Below are positions 14,976 to 23,582 of a DNA stretch of 30,832 nt, piece after piece (within the stretch, counting starts at the first letter, position 1; each line of letters begins with the position of its first letter). The stretch lies in the NCBI RefSeq assembly GCF_042408365.1, contig NZ_JBHOQJ010000107.1, positions 1 through 30,832 on the forward strand, in the 5' to 3' direction. The translations under genes and the position numbers were made by a program. This DNA is from Thermoflexus sp042408365. GTDB lineage: Bacteria; Chloroflexota; Anaerolineae; Thermoflexales; Thermoflexaceae. Under the pieces are notes generated by a model. It made no database searches. It was not told where the DNA came from and worked only from the letters and a program-made list of their open reading frames with translations.

Positions 14976-16148
14976 TCACGGCCAGAAGACGTGAGGCTCG
15001 CCGTCGAGGGGGAGATCCCTCAACCGGGCCCGGGGGAGGGCCTCGAAGCGGCTCCGGCATTCCTCCATCGTGTCCCCGCCCAGCTTCTCCAGCAGGGCGT
15101 CCGCGAGGACGAAGGCCATCATCGCCTCCACGATCGGGCAGGCTCGGGGGACCGGGCAGAAGTCGGAGCGCTCGTAGCGGGTCTCGGCCGGCTGGCCGGT
15201 CCGGAGATCCACGGAGGGCTGGGGGGTTAGGGTGGTGGCGATCGGCTTGAGGGCCACGCGGACCACGATGGGGGAGCCGTTCGAGATCCCGCCTTCGATC
15301 CCCCCGGCGCGATTGGTGCGTCGGACCAGGGCCTCGCCTTCCCGGAAGATCCCATCCTGCGCCTCGGTCCCCCGGCGGGCGGCGAGCGCAAACCCCTCCC
15401 CGATCTCCACGCCCTTGACGGCCGGTATGCTGCCCAGCGCCATCATCAGCCGGGCGTTGAGCCGTCGGTCCCACTGCACGTGGGAGCCGAGGCCGGGCGG
15501 CACCCCCAGGGCGACCCCCTCGATCACTCCACCCAAGGTGTCCTTCTCTCGGATCACCTGCTCAATGGCCGCTTGCATCCGGGCCGAGGCCTCCGGGTCC
15601 GGACAACGGACCGGATCCGCCTCCGCCCGCTCGAACCGAACCGGATAGGGAAGGTCATCCGGAAGCGCCGCCCGGACCGGTCCGATCTGGATGACGTAGC
15701 TGCCCACCGTGATCCCGAACGCTTGGAGGAATTGCTTGCATAGGGCGCCCGCGGCGACCCGGGCCGCGGTCTCCCGAGCGGAGGCCCGCTCCAAGCCCGG
15801 ACGGAGATCCCGGTATCCGTATTTCAGCGCGGCGGCCAGGTCCACGTGCCCCGGACGGGGCACCGTCATCGGTTCGATCGCCCGCCCCCGCCATTTGGCG
15901 TGGTCTCGGTTCTCGATCTGGAGCGCGATCGGGGCCCCCGTGGTGCGGCCCTCCAGAACCCCGCTGAGGATCACCACCCGGTCCGTCTCGATCCGCATGC
16001 GGGGGCCCGCCCCCAAACCCTGCTGTCGACGGGCCAACTCCCGGTTCACCGTTTCCAGGTCGACCGGAAGCCCTGCGGGGAGGCCCTCCAGAACGGCCAC
16101 CAGGGCCGGCCCATGGGATTCCCCAGTCGTCAAAAGCCGCAGCGGCAT
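14976..16148 (-). CDS. aroC: Chorismate synthase
   Basis: Converts 5-enolpyruvylshikimate 3-phosphate to chorismate with reduced FMN, the last step of the shikimate pathway. The 390-residue protein opens with LRLLTTGESHGPAL (family signature). It then has RPGHVDLAAALKYGYRDLRPGLERASARETAARVAAG, the second signature, and GGIEGGISNG and SDFCPVPRACPIVEAM near the end. In the usual RPGHAD the Ala is Val here. The frame opens at 16190, but the ATG at 16148 has AGGAGGAGCC upstream and fits the family start. Its stop lies just beside parS. Length is normal for the bacterial enzyme. Confidence 0.96.
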   Translation of the reverse strand: MPLRLLTTGESHGPALVAVLEGLPAGLPVDLETVNRELARRQQGLGAGPRMRIETDRVVILSGVLEGRTTGAPIALQIENRDHAKWRGRAIEPMTVPRPGHVDLAAALKYGYRDLRPGLERASARETAARVAAGALCKQFLQAFGITVGSYVIQIGPVRAALPDDLPYPVRFERAEADPVRCPDPEASARMQAAIEQVIREKDTLGGVIEGVALGVPPGLGSHVQWDRRLNARLMMALGSIPAVKGVEIGEGFALAARRGTEAQDGIFREGEALVRRTNRAGGIEGGISNGSPIVVRVALKPIATTLTPQPSVDLRTGQPAETRYERSDFCPVPRACPIVEAMMAFVLADALLEKLGGDTMEECRSRFEALPRARLRDLPLDGEPHVFWP

Positions 16149-16212
16149 CTCCAGGCTCCTCCTGTGGCGCCCCGTCCGTTTTGGGGACATGCAGCGGAAC
16201 GATGAACGGCTC

Positions 16213-16249
16213 CTTCCCGCAGCCCGAAGGGCTACGGGGAGCGGGAAAG
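16213..16249. repeat. Palindromic repeat, copy 2 of a three-member family
   Basis: CCCGCAGCCC-GAA-GGGCTACGGG is an imperfect palindrome with one mismatch, flanked by CTTC and GGGAAAG. Related palindromes lie at 5186-5227 and 30587-30625. Confidence 0.5.
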
Positions 16250-16258
16250 CGACCCCTT

Positions 16259-16295
16259 CGGGGTTGGGGGCCGCTGAGGGCGGCCTCCAACCCCG
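16259..16295 (-). terminator. Strong hairpin just downstream of ileS
   Basis: Arms 16259-16274 and 16280-16295 form a 16-bp stem with one mismatch/wobble and a five-base loop, starting about ten bases after the ileS stop. There is no T-run, so termination is inferred from position and stem strength. Confidence 0.45.
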
Positions 16296-16305
16296 AGCCG
16301 AAGTC

Positions 16306-19300
16306 TTAGCCCTTCGCGACCCGAAGGACTCCCAGGAAGAGGGCCATGCCGTCGATGGTCACGCGCTCAACCGCCTCCGCCGAAGGGGGCGGGGCCATCG
16401 CCAGCAGCTGCTCCGATAGGGTCTCCGCCTGGATGTAGGCGGCGTGGGCGGCGATCGCCTCCGCCAAGGCCGGATCCGCTTGATAATAGGTGACGATGCG
16501 GTCGGCGATGTCGAAGTCGGCCCGTTTGCGCAATTCCTGGATCCGCCGCACGACCTCCCGAGCCAGGCCCTCCTTCCGCAGCTCATCGGTCAGCTCGGTC
16601 CATACGGCGGCCACGTAGTCGGTTTCCTCTACGAAGACCCACCCGGGCTTTGGCCGGTAGCGCACCTCGATATCCTCCGGGCCGATCTCCACGATCTCCC
16701 CATCCACTTGAACCGCCACCGTCTCCCCACGGCGCAACGTGTTCATGACCGCCACGACGGGAAGCCCGCTGAGGGCCTCCCGGACCAGCGGGAGCCGCGC
16801 CCCCAGCCGCGGCCCCAGCCGGTCCAGCCGGAGGTGCAGCTCGGGGTCCGCTACCTCCGGGAGCTCCCGGATGAACGCCAGGGCTTTGATGTTCAGCTCA
16901 TCCAGAAGGATATCCGCCAGGCGCTGGACCGCTTCCTCCTCCTCCGGCCCACGCACCCGGAAGGCGATCCGGCTCAGCGGCTGCCGGACCCGGATCCGGG
17001 CGGCGTTGCGGGCAGCCAGGCCCAGGCTGGCCAATCGCATCACCAGCCGCATCTCCCGCTGCAACCGCTCGTCGATCCGCGCGGGGTCCGGCTCCGGCCA
17101 TCGGGACAGGTGGACGCTCTCCGGAGCCCCCGGGTTCACCCGAACCACCAGGTTGCGGTAAAGGGCATCGGCGGTGAAGGGGATGAAGGGGGCCAGGAGA
17201 TGGCTCAAGGTCACCAGGCACTCGTACAGCGTATGATACACCGCCGCTTTGTCCAGATCGTTCTCGCTCTTCCAGAATCGGCGCCGGCTGCGGCGTACAT
17301 ACCAGTTCGAGAGGTCATCCACGAAGGCGGCGATGCGCCGCCCCGCTGTCGTCGGGTCGTAATTCTCCAGGGCGTCGGTGACCTCTTGGATTAACGTGTG
17401 CAGCTCCGACAGGATCCAGCGGTCCAGCGGCGGGCGCTCCGCCACCGGGGGCGCCGGAACCGTTTGGGGGTTGAAGCCATCGAGCCGGGCGTAGGTCACG
17501 AAGAAGCGGTACGTATTCCATAGGGTCAACATGAAAGTGCGCACGACATCGCCCACCAGGTTAACCGAGATGCGCCGCTCCTGGCCCGGCGGGGAGATCG
17601 TGTAGAAATACCAGCGCAGCGCGTCCGCCCCGTGGACGTTGATGACCTCCCAGGGATCGACCACGTTGCCGCGGGACTTGGACATCTTCTGGCCCTTCTC
17701 GTCCAGGACCAGCCCCAGCGAGATCACGTTCTTGAAGGCCACTGAGTCAAACAGCAGCGTGGCGATGGCGTGCAAGGAGTAGAACCAGCCCCGGGTCTGA
17801 TCGACCCCCTCGCAGATGAAGTCCGCCGGGAATTGCTCTCGGAAGAGCTCCTGGTTCTCCATGGGGTAATGCCACTGGGCCACCGGCATCGCCCCCGAAT
17901 CGAACCATACGTCGATGACCTCGGGCACCCGCTGCATCAGGTCGCCGCATCGCTCGCAGCGGTAGCGGACTTCATCCACATATGGCTTGTGGGGATCCCA
18001 GGGTTCAGGCCAACGGAAGCCCGCGGCCTCCACCTTCTGACGTAGTTCGGCGTAAGACCCGATGCACTCCCGGTGGCCGCAACGGGCGCACTCCCAGATC
18101 GGCAGCGGGATCCCCCAGTAGCGCTCCCGGCTGAGGGCCCAATCCACATTGTTCTCCAACCAGTTGCCGAAGCGTCCTTCCCCGATCTGCGGCGGATACC
18201 AATGGATGGTTTTGTTCAGGGCAACCAGCCGGTCCTTAAAGCGGGTGGTTTCGATGAACCAGGAGGCGCGGGCGTAATACAGAAGCGGCGTCCCGCACCG
18301 CCAGCAGAAGGGATAGGTGTGCAGATAAGTGCCCGCAAAATACAGAAGCCCTCGCCGCTGCAGGTCCTCGATGATCAGGGGATCCGCGTCCTTCACAAAC
18401 ATCCCGCGCCACGGGGTCACTTCCTCGACAAAGCGCCCGCGGGGATCCACCGTCACCAGAATGGGGAGGTCGTGCTCCCGGCCGAGCTGCATGTCCTCCG
18501 CGCCGAACGCGGGGGCGATGTGCACGATCCCCGTGCCCTCCTCCAGAGTGACAAAGGGCGCAGTGACCACATAGTGGGCCTCCTTCTCCAGGGGGAGGAA
18601 AGTGTAGAGCGGCCGGTAACGCAACCCGGCCAGCTCCCGCCCGGGCATCCGGGCCACAACCCGGTATTCCCCTTTCAGCGCCTTCTCCAAGAGGGCCTCA
18701 GCCAGGATCAGCCGCTCCACCGCCCCATCCCGCTCTTGCTCCACCATCACATAAATCGCCTCCGGGTGGACCGCCAGCGCGGCGTTGCCCGGCAGCGTCC
18801 AGGGGGTGGTGGTCCAAACCAGGAAGTACGTCCCCTCCTCGTCGCGCAAGGGGAACTTCACATACACCGAGGGATCCTCGGTGTCCTCCCGATAGCCCAG
18901 CGCCACCTCGTGATCCGAGAGGGGCGTGCCACAGCGGGGGCAGTAGGGGACGACCTTGTAGCTCTGATAGAGCAGCCCCCGGTCCCAGAACTGGCGCAAG
19001 ATCCACCACACCGACTCAATGTATTCATTGCTCAACGTGATGTAAGCGTTCTTCAGGTCGATCCAGAAGGCGATACGTTCCGTAAGAACTTCCCATTCCT
19101 TCACGTAGCGGAACACGCTCTCCCGGCAGCGGCGGTTAAACTCCGCTACCCCATAGCGTTCGATATCCGCTTTCGAGGTGAACCCCAGCTCCTTCTCCAC
19201 CTCGAGCTCCACCGGGAGCCCGTGGGTGTCCCATCCCCCCCGCCGGAGGCAGTAATACCCTCGCATCGTCTTATATCGGGGGAACAGATCCTTGAACGCG

Positions 19301-19485
19301 CGGGCCAGCACGTGATGGATGCCCGGCAGGCCATTGGCCGTCGGTGGCCCCTCGTAGAACACGTATCGAGGGCCTCCTTTGGTTTGTTCCATGGAACGCT
19401 CAAAAATACGCCGCTCCTTCCAGAACGCCAGGATATCTTCTTCTAATTTCGGAAAATCGACCCGTGCAGGCACTGGTTCGAACAT
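16306..19485 (-). CDS. ileS: Isoleucyl-tRNA synthetase, type 2 with GxHH signature
   Basis: Charges tRNA-Ile with isoleucine and edits misactivated valine. The 1059-residue protein is class Ia: the first signature lies in PTANGLPGIHHVLARAFKD, the editing domain follows (about 190-400), and KMSKS is at 600-604. It then has the helical anticodon-binding part and a long C-terminal region. The order and C-terminal type are those of IleRS type 2 (eukaryote-like). The usual HxGH reads G55-I-H-H58, so first and third residues are swapped. Cys-pair motifs (CPRCGTPLSDHE, CARCGHREC, CERCG) suggest zinc sites. The ATG follows TAGGAGGGAATC. It is the second gene after the T-box and alaX, so charged tRNA probably controls it. 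Confidence 0.96.
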   Translation of the reverse strand: MFEPVPARVDFPKLEEDILAFWKERRIFERSMEQTKGGPRYVFYEGPPTANGLPGIHHVLARAFKDLFPRYKTMRGYYCLRRGGWDTHGLPVELEVEKELGFTSKADIERYGVAEFNRRCRESVFRYVKEWEVLTERIAFWIDLKNAYITLSNEYIESVWWILRQFWDRGLLYQSYKVVPYCPRCGTPLSDHEVALGYREDTEDPSVYVKFPLRDEEGTYFLVWTTTPWTLPGNAALAVHPEAIYVMVEQERDGAVERLILAEALLEKALKGEYRVVARMPGRELAGLRYRPLYTFLPLEKEAHYVVTAPFVTLEEGTGIVHIAPAFGAEDMQLGREHDLPILVTVDPRGRFVEEVTPWRGMFVKDADPLIIEDLQRRGLLYFAGTYLHTYPFCWRCGTPLLYYARASWFIETTRFKDRLVALNKTIHWYPPQIGEGRFGNWLENNVDWALSRERYWGIPLPIWECARCGHRECIGSYAELRQKVEAAGFRWPEPWDPHKPYVDEVRYRCERCGDLMQRVPEVIDVWFDSGAMPVAQWHYPMENQELFREQFPADFICEGVDQTRGWFYSLHAIATLLFDSVAFKNVISLGLVLDEKGQKMSKSRGNVVDPWEVINVHGADALRWYFYTISPPGQERRISVNLVGDVVRTFMLTLWNTYRFFVTYARLDGFNPQTVPAPPVAERPPLDRWILSELHTLIQEVTDALENYDPTTAGRRIAAFVDDLSNWYVRRSRRRFWKSENDLDKAAVYHTLYECLVTLSHLLAPFIPFTADALYRNLVVRVNPGAPESVHLSRWPEPDPARIDERLQREMRLVMRLASLGLAARNAARIRVRQPLSRIAFRVRGPEEEEAVQRLADILLDELNIKALAFIRELPEVADPELHLRLDRLGPRLGARLPLVREALSGLPVVAVMNTLRRGETVAVQVDGEIVEIGPEDIEVRYRPKPGWVFVEETDYVAAVWTELTDELRKEGLAREVVRRIQELRKRADFDIADRIVTYYQADPALAEAIAAHAAYIQAETLSEQLLAMAPPPSAEAVERVTIDGMALFLGVLRVAKG

Positions 19486-19659
19486 GATTCCCTCCTAATT
19501 ACAGACTCATTTCGGAATCATCCTCAACACCCATCGGAAGGCCCCACGTTTCAACCCCCTCGGGTGTCGGGGTCTCCATGCCCATTCAACGCCTTCCCCG
19601 GCCGGGTTCGAGCGACCACCCGACACGGGTGATGCGAGCGTTGAGAGCCCCAGGGCCCT

Positions 19660-20373
19660 TCATTCCACGAGTTCGATTTCGATCCGCTTGTTGATCCGTC
19701 CTTTGCTCTTGTAGTCCACAATGCGGATCCGGCCGACCTCGCGGGTGTTGGCCACGTGGGTGCCGCCGTCGGCCTGCAGATCCAGCCCCTCGATCTCCAC
19801 CACCCGGACCACACGGATCTCCGGCGGGAGGAGGTTGACTTTGGTGCGGATGAGGTCCGGGTTGCGATCGGCCTCCTCGCGGGGGAGAAAATGGACACGC
19901 ACCGGGCGAGCCGCCGCGACCTCCGCGTTGATCTTCTCCTCGATCTCGCGGACCAGCTCCCCCCGCAAGGTTTCGAACTCGAAATCCATACGACCCCGCA
20001 AGGGCTCCATATTGCCCCCTGTGACCTTGGCGCCATAGTCCCGCCAGACCACACCGCACAGGATATGAAGGGCTGTGTGGGTCCGCATCAAGGCATAGCG
20101 GCGCTCCCAATCGATCTCCCCGCGAACCGTTTGTCCGACCGTGGGGGGCTCGCCTTCCAGTTCGTGCCAGACCAGCGAGCCCTGGCGGCGGACGGCGATC
20201 ACCCGCCACGTGCGGGCCCCATCGGTGAGCCACCCGAGGTCATGAGGCTGCCCCCCGCCGCCGGGGTAAAAGGCGGTGGCGTCCAGCGCCACCGCCGGCC
20301 CCTCGACGGCGATCACCGTGGCCTCGAAACTCCGCTGGTACGCATCGGTCTGATAAAGCAGCCGGGTCTCCAT
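19660..20373 (-). CDS. alaX: Alanyl-tRNA editing protein (AlaX type)
   Basis: A free-standing homologue of the AlaRS editing domain that removes serine or glycine wrongly attached to tRNA-Ala. The 237-residue size fits AlaX-M. The N-terminal barrel carries the Gly-rich FYPGGGGQPHD motif. The editing domain has the metal motif HTALH (His99, His103) and GGTHVANTREVG, with His206. The usual Cys of CGGTH is Asp202 here. The frame opens at 20403, but ATG 20373 has GGAGGAG six bases upstream. It is the first gene behind the T-box leader and is followed by ileS after 174 bases on the same strand. Function is secure at family level; the altered metal ligand is worth noting. Confidence 0.92.
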   Translation of the reverse strand: METRLLYQTDAYQRSFEATVIAVEGPAVALDATAFYPGGGGQPHDLGWLTDGARTWRVIAVRRQGSLVWHELEGEPPTVGQTVRGEIDWERRYALMRTHTALHILCGVVWRDYGAKVTGGNMEPLRGRMDFEFETLRGELVREIEEKINAEVAAARPVRVHFLPREEADRNPDLIRTKVNLLPPEIRVVRVVEIEGLDLQADGGTHVANTREVGRIRIVDYKSKGRINKRIEIELVE

Positions 20374-20512
20374 CAGCGGCTCCTCCGCTCCGGGTTGTTC
20401 CATCCATTGTCTCAGCGGGATGAGGGGGCCGAAACGGCCCTGCCTTCAAGGAGTTCAGGGATTGGCAACTCAAGCCCTTCCCCCCGATCGGTGGATCGCT
20501 CCCATCCCGCCA
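20374..20512 (-). other. Leader segment between T-box terminator and alaX
   Basis: 139 bases between the terminator T-run and the alaX ATG. It holds a small hairpin (GGGCCG-AAA-CGGCCC at 20426-20440) and the GGAGGAG ribosome binding site. No gene is visible. Confidence 0.4.
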
Positions 20513-20848
20513 TAAAAAAATCGGCTCTCGCCCCAGAGGGACGAGAGCCGATGGCTCCCGCGGTACCACCCTGCTTCCCGGTTGAACCGGGCTGCTCCTG
20601 ACGGGGACAGGAATTCCATCGGCCCCCTACAGCCCCAAAGGGAGGGGCTGCCGGCCCGTCTCTTCCGATCCCCGCGCCCTGGGTAACGGGAGGGCGAATC
20701 CCGGATGAGCCTACTGGCCCGCCCCTGGCAGGCGTTCGGTCACCGGCTCGGGAGGGATCTTCAGCCCGGCGTCGGCATCCGGCTCCCACCATCCCGGACT
20801 CGCTGAGCGCGACAGACCGGGCCTACTCGTCTCCGTCATCGCCGTTTG
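20513..20848 (-). promoter_or_regulatory. T-box riboswitch leader, probable Ile (AUC) specifier
   Basis: The minus strand carries AGGGTGGTACCGCG (20572-20559), the canonical T-box that pairs with the tRNA acceptor end, followed by the intrinsic terminator. Upstream the stem I elements can be read: GAGTA on the 5' side, then a GGCCCGG/CCGGGCT helix enclosing AGCGAG and the GGTGGGAG distal loop. The 3' side is GAAG-ATC-CC. ATC (20758-20756) sits where the specifier codon is expected. The stem II region with AGTAGG and CCGTTACCCAGGGCG is also present. Binding of uncharged tRNA should stabilise the antiterminator and let transcription reach alaX and ileS. The other register would read GAT (Asp), but ileS downstream favours Ile. 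Confidence 0.92.
20514..20552 (-). terminator. T-box intrinsic terminator
   Basis: On the minus strand an 11-bp perfect stem (ATCGGCTCTCG at 20552-20542, paired with 20530-20520) with an 11-base loop is followed directly by seven T. The left arm overlaps the end of the antiterminator, as expected for a T-box switch. Confidence 0.93.
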
Positions 20849-20964
20849 GGAATATTCACTGGCCCAATCGGAAGGCAGTTGCCCCAATCCGCGATGATGA
20901 TTTTTCGCTCGTGGGTTTTCCATGGGGTGCCGGCCGCATCGGCGGTCCGCACCGCTTTTTTAAA

Positions 20965-20993
20965 ACTATACAGAGACCGAGAAGGACTGTCAA
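20965..20993 (-). promoter_or_regulatory. Sigma70-type promoter of the T-box/alaX/ileS unit
   Basis: On the minus strand TTGACA (20993-20988), a 17-base spacer, and TATAGT (20970-20965) form a near-consensus promoter. Transcription would start near 20958, giving a leader of about 445 bases up to the terminator. Confidence 0.85.
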
Positions 20994-21068
20994 CCCCCGA
21001 TCCCGAGAAGGGACAACAACCGCCGAGCGGCCGCGCAGGGGTAGAATGCTCAAGAGAGGACGGAACCC

Positions 21069-21851
21069 TTAATCCGTCCGGCTGAACAGCCATACCGCTG
21101 GGATCAAGAAGAGCATCCAGAAGGCCATCAGGGCAAGCAAGTTGATCTCCAGGGGATGGAGGGTGAGCGCCCGCAGGACCGGCTCCGGGACCAGACCGCT
21201 CAACGCCGTTTGGCGCATCGCGTCCACCCCATAGGCCACGGGATCCGCCCGGGCCAGCCACTCCATCCAGAGGGGCACCTGACGCAGCGGGAAGAAGGCC
21301 CCGCTCACGAAGAACATCGGCATCAACAGGAAGTTCATCATCATATGGAAGCCTTCCATGGAGCGCATACGGGCCGCGATGAGGATGCCGAAGGAGGTCA
21401 TGGTCGCCGCCAGCATGATCATCATCGCGATCAGGGTGAGGACCTGAACAAGGTTGAAGCGCACGCCCACCAGAGGGGCGAGGAGCATGATCAGGAGCCC
21501 CTGGATCAGCGCCGTGGTGCTGCCACCAGCGACTTTCCCCAACGCGACGGCGGTCCGGGAGACCGGGGCCACCAGCACCTCCTTGAGGAAGCCGAACTCC
21601 CGGTCCCAGACGATGGAGACAGCGGAGAAAACCGCGGTAAAGAGCACGGCCATGCTCAGGATGCCCGGGAACAGGAAGGCGCGAAAATCGACCCCACCCA
21701 TCCCTGCCGCCACCGCGGGGGCCAGGCCGTTCCCGAACACGACTAGGAAGAGCAACGGCTGCCCCAGGGAGCTGAGGATGCGGGAGCGATCTCGGAGGAA
21801 CCGCAGAAGATCCCGATACCAGATGGTATAGACCGTCTTCAAAAACATCAT
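21069..21851 (-). CDS. ABC-2 type permease, DrrB-like
   Basis: A 260-residue permease of the daunorubicin-resistance DrrB/YadH type with six predicted helices. It shows the family segments: RDLLRFLRDRSRILSSLGQPLLFLVVFGNGL, then FLFPGILSMAVLFTAVFSAVSIVWDREFGFLKEVLVAPVSR, and the MNFLLMPMFFVSGAFFPL stretch. It forms the membrane half of an exporter with the ATPase, whose stop is seven bases upstream. The ATG has GGAGGTG eight bases before it. It is the third gene of the MarR-ATPase-permease operon. Exported compound unknown. Confidence 0.93.
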   Translation of the reverse strand: MMFLKTVYTIWYRDLLRFLRDRSRILSSLGQPLLFLVVFGNGLAPAVAAGMGGVDFRAFLFPGILSMAVLFTAVFSAVSIVWDREFGFLKEVLVAPVSRTAVALGKVAGGSTTALIQGLLIMLLAPLVGVRFNLVQVLTLIAMMIMLAATMTSFGILIAARMRSMEGFHMMMNFLLMPMFFVSGAFFPLRQVPLWMEWLARADPVAYGVDAMRQTALSGLVPEPVLRALTLHPLEINLLALMAFWMLFLIPAVWLFSRTD

Positions 21852-21858
21852 GGTGTTT

Positions 21859-22851
21859 TCACCTCCGGCTCCAAAGTCGATGGCCCAGGCGCATCCTCTC
21901 CAGCGGCGAGGCCTCCTCCTCGCGGATCGCGCGTCCGGTCAGCTTGATGAACACGTCCTCCAGGCTGGGCCGCCGCAAGCTGATGCTGTGGACGATCAAG
22001 GGAGGCTCCAGGCCGTTTTGCAGGACCCCCAGCAAGCGGGGGATCAGCTGATCGCCTTGGGAGGCTTCGATGTGCACTCCGTCCTCGGTCAATTGCGGTT
22101 CGAGCCCCAGCGCCTCCCGCACCCGGTTCGCCGCGCGAACATCGTCGCTGGTCCGCATCCGAATGACATCCCCCCCGATCATCGCCTTCAGATGGTCCGG
22201 CGTATCCAAAGCGATAATGCGGCCGTGATCGATGATGGCGATGCGATCTGCCCGCTCCGCCTCGTCCATATAGTGGGTGGTGAAGAACACGGTCGTCCCC
22301 TCCGTGTCCCGCAGGCGGAGGATGTATTCCCAGATATGGCGGCGCGTCTGGGGATCCAGACCCAGGGTGGGCTCATCCAAGAAGAGGACCTTGGGTTGAT
22401 GAAGCAGGCCCCGGGCAAGCTCCAGCCGGCGCTTCATCCCCCCGGAGAACGTCCGCACCTCCTGATGGGCGTGATCGGTGAGCTCCACCAGCTCCAGCAG
22501 GCGCCTCGCCCGCTCCTCGAAGATCCGATGGGGGACATCGTACAGCCGCGCGTGGAACTGCAGGTTCTGCCACGCCGTCAGCCGGTCATCCAGGCTGGGA
22601 TCCTGGAACACCAGCCCGATGCGCCGGCGCACCTCGTGGGGCTCCCGCACGATGTCACGGCCGCCCACCCGGGCGGTGCCAGAGGTCGGCCGCAGCAGCG
22701 TGCAGAGCATATTGATGGTCGTGGTCTTGCCGGCCCCGTTGGGGCCGAGGAAGGCGAACAACTCCCCCTCCCGAACCGTGAAGGAGACTTCCCGTACGGC
22801 TGTGAAGTCTCCAAACCGTCGGGTGAGACGCTCTGCCTCGATGGCCTCCAT
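21859..22851 (-). CDS. ABC transporter ATP-binding protein, DrrA-like
   Basis: A 330-residue ATPase. Walker A is GPNGAGKTT (36-44), the Q-loop is VFQDPSLDD, the signature is FSGGMKRRL (135-143) and Walker B is VLFLDEPTLGLDP (155-167), followed by TTHYMDEAE. The C-terminal third, ending with RRPSLEDVFIKLTGRAIRE, is the DrrA-type extension (DUF4162) that contacts the permease. The frame opens at 23013, but the ATG at 22851 has AAAGGAGG six bases before it and fits the family start. It is followed after seven bases by the permease and preceded by a MarR regulator, which suggests inducible drug or lipid export. Confidence 0.94.
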   Translation of the reverse strand: MEAIEAERLTRRFGDFTAVREVSFTVREGELFAFLGPNGAGKTTTINMLCTLLRPTSGTARVGGRDIVREPHEVRRRIGLVFQDPSLDDRLTAWQNLQFHARLYDVPHRIFEERARRLLELVELTDHAHQEVRTFSGGMKRRLELARGLLHQPKVLFLDEPTLGLDPQTRRHIWEYILRLRDTEGTTVFFTTHYMDEAERADRIAIIDHGRIIALDTPDHLKAMIGGDVIRMRTSDDVRAANRVREALGLEPQLTEDGVHIEASQGDQLIPRLLGVLQNGLEPPLIVHSISLRRPSLEDVFIKLTGRAIREEEASPLERMRLGHRLWSRR

Positions 22852-23072
22852 CACCGCCTCCTTTCCCGAGATTTCAAAGTCGTTCAGCGCAGCGGAGAAC
22901 GCGCTGAAGGCACGCTGCCCCACCATGCGAAATCTTCTTGTTTCGTTGGAATTGGACCTTGGACAACCGAGCGGCCTGACCTCTCGTCCGGGCCTTCCCA
23001 TTATGCGGGGCAAGCTCCAACCACTCCAACATGGAGGAAATGGGCAAGTTTGTTCAAAGTCCAGGGTGGAAG

Positions 23073-23528
23073 TTAATGTGGACTATCCCCTCCGATCGCC
23101 TGTTGCAACAAATCCATCGCTTGGGCCAACAGGAGGCGTTGCTCCGGGCTCAGGCGGGCCAGCCGTCGCCCCAGCCGGGCCGCGGCCCGGAGCTGAAGTC
23201 GTCGAAGGACCCTCCGTCCCGCCGGCGTGAGGCGGATCCACACCCGACGCCGGTCCGCTGGATCCCGCTCCATCTCCACCCAGCCCAGATCCGAAAGCGC
23301 GCGAACCGCGCGGGAGACGGTGGAGGGACGCACCGCCTGGGCGCGGGCCAGCTCCGTCAGGGTGTATGGCCGACGGGCCAGCATGCCGAGCAAGCGGTAG
23401 GATTGGGCCGGGAACACCCCTTCGTGGTTCCCCTTCACCTCGGCCCAGATCCTCCGCATCACCAGGTGGAGCGTTTCCAGGATCCGCTGGGCCAGGATGC
23501 GCTCGTCGATCGATCCCCCGGTCCCCAC
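23073..23528 (-). CDS. MarR family transcriptional regulator
   Basis: A 151-residue winged-helix regulator. The DNA-binding part is LTELARAQAVRPSTVSRAVRALSDLGWVEMERDPADRRRVWIRLTPAGRR, with the DxRDRR-like wing motif DPADRRR. Flanking helices would form the dimer interface. It starts with GTG; GGAGAGG lies nine bases upstream. It is the first gene of the operon with the DrrA/DrrB-type exporter. A perfect 7-bp inverted repeat (23561-23577) covers the expected transcription start, so it most likely represses its own operon and lets go when it binds a ligand. Confidence 0.94.
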   Translation of the reverse strand: MGTGGSIDERILAQRILETLHLVMRRIWAEVKGNHEGVFPAQSYRLLGMLARRPYTLTELARAQAVRPSTVSRAVRALSDLGWVEMERDPADRRRVWIRLTPAGRRVLRRLQLRAAARLGRRLARLSPEQRLLLAQAMDLLQQAIGGDSPH

Positions 23529-23560
23529 CGTTGTATGCCTCTCCGGGAAGATAGTTGCCT

Positions 23561-23577
23561 TTGCTAAAAGTTAGCAA
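23561..23577. promoter_or_regulatory. Palindromic operator, probable MarR site
   Basis: TTGCTAA-AAG-TTAGCAA is a perfect inverted repeat just downstream of the -10 of the marR promoter, covering the likely start of transcription. Its AT-rich sequence stands out from the GC-rich surroundings. Position and symmetry fit autorepression. Confidence 0.75.
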
Positions 23578-23582
23578 TGTGA

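Noticed and set aside
19600..19625. GGGTTCGAGC resembling a tRNA T-arm
   Set aside because: No acceptor, D-arm or anticodon arm can be placed around it; the CACCCG/CGGGTG nearby is a simple hairpin.
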